Source: Rotaria sordida
Lineage: Eukaryota > Rotifera > Eurotatoria > Philodinida > Philodinidae
Length of the DNA: 64,000 nucleotides
Assembly: GCA_905250125.1 (NCBI GenBank)
Contig: CAJNOL010000009.1
Coordinates: forward strand, 421,284-485,283
Direction of reading: 5' to 3'
Shown: one piece after another, positions 58,065 to 64,000 of the stretch
Numbering within the stretch: the first letter of the stretch is position 1
How the letters are laid out: every line of letters begins with the position of its first letter
Program-made: the position numbers and the translations under genes
The notes under the pieces: generated by a model
What the model was told of the DNA's origin: nothing
Seen by the model: only the letters and a program-made list of their open reading frames with translations
Databases searched by the model: none

Positions 58065-60688
58065 TGTTTATTTTAGCTTAAATAGTGATTATATGTTATA
58101 AGAAAAGAAATCATAAATTTTATAGTTTCTAGAGAAGAAGTAATAGCATTGATAAGATTTTTACGCACTTGATATACAAAAGAAAAAATAATTGATATTT
58201 TTTGACGTTTTCCATACAAGAAGATTATTATTCCAGCATGAATAAAAATTATTTATCTTGAATAATTTACAGTGGCTTTTAATGTAGTACTATTAACGGA
58301 AAAAAAATTTTATATGAGTATTTTTAAGTGTAATGGATACTACTTATGTATTACGTATTTAGATTACATTTCTAAAATGATCTTGGAATACATTAAATTT
58401 TATCTCATCTAGGCATGCGCATAATCTATCCTAAATAGAAAACTTTGCATTAATAAAAGGGCGTAAAATTTTGGCAATAAAATTATGACTCAAGATCATT
58501 AAACTTCTCATTCTACATACTTCGTCACCAGTTTTTGTTGTTGTATAATTTTCTCAGAGGTGTTTTGACAGATTGATTATTATCAAACACGAATGAACAA
58601 AAGCTATCATGCTCATCATTTAATTATATGAATAATTACTGTTTAGCTTTTAGAGTTATCTCTTTTGAAAACTAGACTAGCTGGCACCTATAAGAAAATA
58701 ATGACTTTGAATACAAGTATCATATGGTCATCGAGTGAATAGATGATATGCAACTAAATTTGTCTCGATTTTGTGTTTCATCCTGACCAATATCCGATAA
58801 AAATGTTCAATAAATTATAAAGATTACCATAACAACAATTCAAACAACTGACGAGTAGTTACAAGGAACAAAAACACACATAGATGTAGCAATACTGACA
58901 TTCAGTAGATAGCATGAAAAAAACTTATACAATATTGAAATGGATATTATAATGAGTGTATATATATTGCACTCAGATACAAGTATTATATCGAAAGTAT
59001 ACAAAGAGATAGAGTAAATAGGATTGTTAAGGAATGTAGTTGAGACAAATGACAAAAAAAAATTAATTTTTTGTACGTCGATGCGATGAATTTATTTTAA
59101 AAATTTATAACATTTATTTGCCTCTTTTCTTTATTCTTAGTAGTAATTACTTTTATGAATGATAAAAATAAACCGACAGGTCGTGTTTTTTATGATATAA
59201 AATGATTCTATTATCAATTATTGATGTTACTTTTAATTTACCTTGCTTGAGTACCCAAATATTCTTTTAATCATTTAATACTTTGTTATTGATTAGAATA
59301 GTGATATGTTGTAAAAATAAAATATTTTTGTTAATGAGAAAAAAGTCAAATGCAATTAAATTTATGATATGGTTTGAAAACTTAAGTATAATTTTTATTG
59401 TTAGTATTGAAGAATACACTAACTTTATAATGAAGATGTAAATGATATAGAAAATTAGACTTGAAGAAGTGTATTATAAAATCTTGTAGATATCAAGTAT
59501 GTTTATGCTTTTAATCCAGTTATTTCGTTGATTTCCAGTTTATAATATAATTAATAATTCTCAATAGTGTAGTTATCATGTTTCAAGTAACTGACGACCA
59601 GAAAAAAATATTAAAAAAAACACGCACATTGACAATTATATTTTGACGAAAAATAATAAATAGAAAACAATTCTCAATTGATTTTACAATCCCTTATCAT
59701 ATAAAATTTAATCCATCTCAAGTAGAATTCAATAAGAAATATAGAATATAAGTTGATTTTATCCTTGGAGTTGTATTCTCTGAGGTTCAGCAAATTTTAA
59801 TAGATATTTGTAGTTAGACTACTTTCAAACACGAAAAACTTCTGTTTATATTCATAAATGTTCGAATTTATCAATTGTAATACTTCAGTAATTAATTCAT
59901 CACTGAAAACGATATTTCTAATATTTTATTTTTCTAAGAATTCAATCAAAACTGGTCGAGAACATGGTCAGAAAAGTTTTAAACGGGATAGACAAACTTT
60001 AGAAATTGATAAATGTAAAGACAACATTGATCTTCTACAATGATTCACGATAGCAGTACTTTCAAAACTATTAAAACACCCTCAAGACAGATAGTTAGGA
60101 AGCTGCGAATCCACGTTTTTTGTGAATTCAGATTCGACAGATCTATACTGGAGCTTTCTACCATTTAATCTAAAGTTATACCGTAGTCGAAACGCTGTAC
60201 TTTGGTAAGCTGACGTCAACTCTTCTCTATTCAGACTCGAAGGTGAATATGAATCGAGGTTGAAATGGAATCTAGATATGGACTCAAATTCGACCTGGAT
60301 CTAGATCAGGAATGACTCGCAAGTGTCTATAAATAGCTCTTCGATTCTTTTAAACTTTTAATTCATGCTGTCGAGGTGGATGCATATGAAGTCACACTTG
60401 CACTATTGGTTTGTACTGAATCAAACAAAAAAGCTTCAAAAACAATGGTTTATTTCATTACTGGTTGTTGTTTTTCATAAATGTCAACGAACTATTAATC
60501 TATTTTATAAATTTAGATTCGATATACTTCTAATATCTTTGACATGCTATTGCTTTGATTTTTAATCATCTCTAGGTACCTATTTTCAGTATGCAACCTA
60601 CTCCTGATTTATTACATGCATCCGGTAAAAAATAAAAAATAATTTGATAAGTTAAATATACATTTACTTTCACGATGGCGATACACAT
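58065..60688. other. Intergenic region
   Basis: About 2.6 kb. Most is AT-rich and featureless. A GC-richer patch at about 60170-60320 has repeated GACTCGAA/GATTCGA/CTAGATxTGG-like words and could be a decayed element, but I found no ends. Frames at 59858-60043 and 60365-60565 show no protein family character. Confidence 0.45.
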
Positions 60689-60769
60689 TTGGCTCACTCT
60701 ATTTATATCAGCATTGGTAGATTGATTCGTTCTTCGTATCATTTCGTGAGTGCAGCATTTGAACTGATT

Positions 60770-61931
60770 ATGTCTCAGCATCGGGTAATTTGCTTTCCTA
60801 AATATTTCTCATCCATTATCATTCGTTCACTTGAAACGGCTGTATGGATATTTGCTGAATCAGGTATTGCTGATCATCTTGCAGCTATTGATGCACCGCA
60901 AACAGCTAAAGAAATGGCACAAAAACAGGGATGGGATAGTGAATTTCTATATCGAATCTTACGTACTGTGGCCAATGCTGATAATGTACGTGAAATAAAA
61001 TCGAATGAAACAATTGAACCAGAAAAAATAAATCGTGTCGAATTAACTGAAGATGGTCGTTTTCTCACATCGAATCACTCAAATAGAGCTCGATATTTAA
61101 TTTGTTGGAAACTAAATCCTGTAATCAAAATAGTTTCACATTATTTGCCTAATTTAACACGTGAAGATTCTAGTAAAGGTAATAGTATTCAACAAGTAAC
61201 TAATAACAATGAATCCATGTTCGATTATACTTGAAAAATATTTCACAATCAAACAAGATATTTGTTGTGATTTATTCAATGTTATTCAAGAAACAGGAAC
61301 TGGAAAAGAATTTGAAAAATGAAACATATTTAAAGATCGATATCAAAGTGTAGTTGGAGATAAGTTTGATGCTAAAACAATTCCATAAACTGATGCTTAT
61401 ATTATGAAAAATATCGTTCATGATTGGAATGATGATCAAACCATTGATATTCTTAAAGCTATTTGAACAGCATCTAATGGACAATAAATAACCATATTTA
61501 TTATTGATTTTATTGTATTATCTGATGCTGAGCAAAATAAATTCATTAATCAAACTGCACATGCAATCGATATTCACACGATGATATTATTAGATACAAA
61601 AGAACGTACTCAAAATCAATATAAATATCTTTGTGAACAAAATGGTTTTCGATTTAAACATTTATATCGCATGGAAACACCATTCTTAATTATCCAATTA
61701 ACTAAATATATGATCCGTTCAACTGGTTTCTATTGTATTTATAAAGACTTTTTTCTCAAAAATGGAAAAAAAATACAGATTCATTATATGTATAAATGTA
61801 GATACTGTGATACAACTAGTGATGAACGGAACCAATCGTTTTTGATTGCAGATCCTGTCAAAAAAAAATTGGTTTCCGGTTCTGGCGGGACTGGAGCCAT
61901 CTTTTCGATGTCTAGCTATAACTTATACTGA
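60770..61931 (+). pseudogene. O-methyltransferase pseudogene (hydroxyneurosporene/acetylserotonin type)
   Basis: The first part (60770-61231, one frame) has the N-terminal dimerisation fold of class I small-molecule O-methyltransferases: ETAVWIFAESGIADHLA, TAKEMAQKQGWDSEFLYRIL and LTEDGRFLTSNHSNRARYL. It stops at a TGA after MFDYT. The catalytic part resumes in another frame from about 61264 with KDRYQSVVGDKFDAKTIP, DAYIMKNIVHDWNDDQTIDI (the His of HDWND is the family's catalytic base), TIFIIDFIVL and HAIDIHTMILLDTKERT. Stops interrupt it at 61320, 61386, 61464 and 61485. About 80 residues that should hold the SAM-binding glycine loop are missing between the two parts. After about 61710 family resemblance is lost. 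It is clearly dead: deletion, frame change and four stops. Confidence 0.85.
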
Positions 61932-62168
61932 TTATAAAATTTAATCGATTTTTTAAAAATATTCAAACGTTTGATCAGCGTCATCTATTGATTTCAGAAA
62001 TATATATATATATATATGTCTATCATTCGAAGAGAATAATAAAAAATTCCCAATTTCGGTTCGGTTCTTTTTTAAAGTATTTGAATTATATTATCAGTTG
62101 TTGTTGATATTCTTATTTTCTTTGACAATAGTTTTTATTTCAGACAAAATTTCTTCTTCTATCTTCAT
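61932..62168. other. Short spacer with TA run
   Basis: Between the methyltransferase pseudogene and the two-exon gene, with a TA run at about 62001-62017. It would contain the promoter of the downstream gene. Confidence 0.45.
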
Positions 62169-62956
62169 ATGAATATATCATCTGTTGTGCCGAATTTATA
62201 TATTGATGAATCTTCTCATTTAATACTAATGCATGAGAATTTGTATAAGCTATCAATGTTTTCTACGACAACCGAACCATTTTATTGTGATTATCAATGT
62301 GATTCAAGATCGATATCAGTATTAGGACATACTGAATATTCAACAAATGATTATAATTGTAGATTTATTAATTGGGATTTTAAAATTGTCTTTCTCATTC
62401 ATTTATTTATTTTTAGTTATTTCCAATTGTACATCATATCAACACTCATCAACACTCATCTATCCACAAGAACCAATGGCCAATACGACTAAAATTCTTA
62501 TTAATCCATTCTTTGGATCACATTCAACAAATCAAACAAGTGAATCATTGTCAGAAGTCGAAAACAAATGTCCAACTTTGATCGAACAACAAGAAAAGTC
62601 ATCAATACCATCACGACATCGAAATCGTTCACCACCATCTAATCGACAAGTAATAACATCTTCTAAAAAAAAATCACAAGAACGTCAAAAACGAAAAGCA
62701 CAACGAACAAAATTTATTCAAGAAAAAGAATTAATATTTAAAAGACAATCATCATTATTATCTTCGAAACATAAACATTCTCGGTCATCATCTGATCGAT
62801 CAGAAAATAAAAAAGAAAAATTAAAACGTTTATATAAGGAATATTCTAATGAAGATATAGACAAACAATGCAAGCCATTATTACTTAAAGAATATTATGA
62901 TTTATATCAATATGCTTTTGACAAATATTATCGAAGATTTATTGACGATCAGTACT

Positions 62957-62958
<2 letters not shown>
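62169..62958 (+). CDS. Uncharacterised basic, Ser/Lys/Arg-rich 243-aa protein (two exons)
   Basis: Exon 1 (62169-62358) starts MNISSVVPNLYIDES and exon 2 (62417-62958) ends ...YYRRFIDDQY. A 58-nt GT...TTTTTAG intron joins them in phase to 244 codons. The N-terminal third is polar with several Cys (YCDYQCDS, SNCTSY). The second half is strongly basic: SRHRNRSPPSNRQ, KKKSQERQKRKAQRTKF, SKHKHSRSSSDRS and KKEKLKRLYKEY, which look like nuclear localisation signals and an RS-like patch. It ends in a Tyr-rich segment (LKEYYDLYQYAFDKYYRR). No known domain is recognised; an RNA- or chromatin-associated nuclear protein is only an inference from composition. If the intron is retained, an ATG at 62347 gives a different hydrophobic N-terminus in the same frame as exon 2. 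Confidence 0.6.
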
Positions 62959-62991
<33 letters not shown>

Positions 62992-63007
62992 TATTATTAT
63001 TATTATT
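62958..63007. repeat. (ATT)n microsatellite
   Basis: About sixteen TTA/ATT units with one CTA interruption directly after the stop codon of the 243-aa gene, in its presumed 3' UTR. Confidence 0.9.
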
Positions 63008-64000
63008 ACATTTAAAATACAATGTTTGAATAGATTTCCTTGTTTTTTTTTTGATTTTTATCAAATACATAGAAACGTTTAATTTTTAGAAGCTACTTTT
63101 TTCTAGGTTTCAATCATTTGATGTGTAATAGGTATAGTTTTTGAGTACAATTTATGGAAAATGTTGAATATTAGACGATAAAAAGAAGTTTGTTCCAATT
63201 GTCGAGTAAACTTTGAAAGTCTACAATTTATTCTTTTCAAACAGTTGAATATTTGAAGCCTTATCAGTATATGTTTTTCTTATATAAAGTCTAACAGCTA
63301 GAAGATCTCTCACAGTTTGTGAATCTAAATTCTCTCAGAACTACACTAAAATTTGATAGAGATTTACTTTCATCACTCATTGGTTCGAGATTATAGTTTG
63401 TTTTTTTTTTCATTTAGTTTATTGTGCCATAATGAGGTTCACAAGAAGTAGAATACATAGAAGAAGCAACAAGAGAAAGTGAAAGAGAGAGAAAGAAAAA
63501 AAAAATAATAATAAAAATAAAAAAAGAAGAGTATAGGACAGTAAGTAAGAGAAGTAGCCGATGAAGACTTCTTTTATCTAAGATTTCATAAACCAGATAA
63601 CAGCAACATAAAATAAAAATACACACTAGTTTACTACAATCAAGGAAGATTTTTTCTAAAGAAAACACTACTTGTGAATGGGTGCACTGTCTCTAAAGTA
63701 AACACGTATCAAACATTGACATAGGTCGCCGAAAGAAAAAGTGTATCAAGTATGAAAGAATAAGATTTGAAAGACAGAATAGCATTTCACTGAATCTAAT
63801 TTTTGACTGTCATGTCATGATATCGAATACACCACTATTGATTACAAAACCGGGAAGTTAGGATCGAGTTTGTCAACGATGAAAACGAAATTTTACAATA
63901 GTGTCAACTAAGAATTACAATAGTGCTTGCTACTTTGTCACAATGGTTGACCCTGCTGTTAGAAATACTGATAAGAAAACAACACGATTATTACTAAAAC
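63008..64000. other. Right end of the window, intergenic
   Basis: AT-rich, with a GA/A-rich tract at about 63475-63530. The minus-strand frame 63414-63668 is a by-product of that tract. Nothing else is supported. Confidence 0.45.

Overview
This is nuclear DNA from an invertebrate animal. It is very AT-rich, its genes are split by mostly 55-70 nt GT-AG introns, and the proteins are typically metazoan (INSIG, RBM39, THUMPD1, SNX25, UBE2J1, an Ig-superfamily adhesion protein, a TGF-beta ligand, a rhodopsin-class GPCR). A rotifer, perhaps bdelloid, is my best guess from base composition, short introns and a decayed plant/bacterial-style O-methyltransferase. I cannot prove it from sequence alone. 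Exon boundaries below come from GT/AG signals plus reading-phase continuity and were worked out by eye.

Layout. 0-4.9 kb: a UBE2J1-like tail-anchored ubiquitin-conjugating enzyme (-), then a three-exon gene for a 57-residue one-pass membrane protein (+). 5-12 kb: gene-poor, with a 1.14 kb near-palindrome, a decayed coiled-coil pseudogene and a 179-bp hAT-type MITE with a perfect 8-bp target duplication. 12-30.3 kb: an unrecognised 190-aa gene (-), then a 17-kb lachesin/IgLON-like gene (-) with three Ig domains. Its introns hold an intronless TGF-beta ligand gene, an intronless eight-helix membrane protein gene with a 19-aa tandem repeat, a C2-domain gene broken by one TGA, a second foldback and a copy of a dispersed repeat. 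32.5-39.1 kb: three minus-strand housekeeping genes in a row, INSIG, THUMPD1 and RBM39. 41.9-43.1 kb: an SDR16C-like dehydrogenase (+). 44.5-52.0 kb: a SNX25 homologue of about 20 exons (-), whose introns carry another copy of the dispersed repeat and a pogo/Tigger-like element. It is head to head, 131 bp apart, with a small secreted acidic protein gene (+). 53-58 kb: a MITE-like inverted repeat, a four-exon 238-aa gene (-) and a class A GPCR (-). 60.7-63 kb: an O-methyltransferase pseudogene (+) and a two-exon basic protein gene (+).

How the parts relate. There is no obvious single pathway. INSIG (sterol sensing in the ER), UBE2J1 (ER-associated degradation) and the SDR (membrane-bound lipid or retinoid oxidoreductase) all act at the ER membrane, but they are unlinked here and probably neighbours by chance. 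The most unusual architecture is the IgSF gene with two intact same-strand genes nested in its introns.

The mobile fraction is entirely non-autonomous: foldbacks, MITEs, and a three-copy dispersed repeat of about 650-760 bp for which I recognise no family. I see no CRISPR array, rRNA or convincing tRNA.
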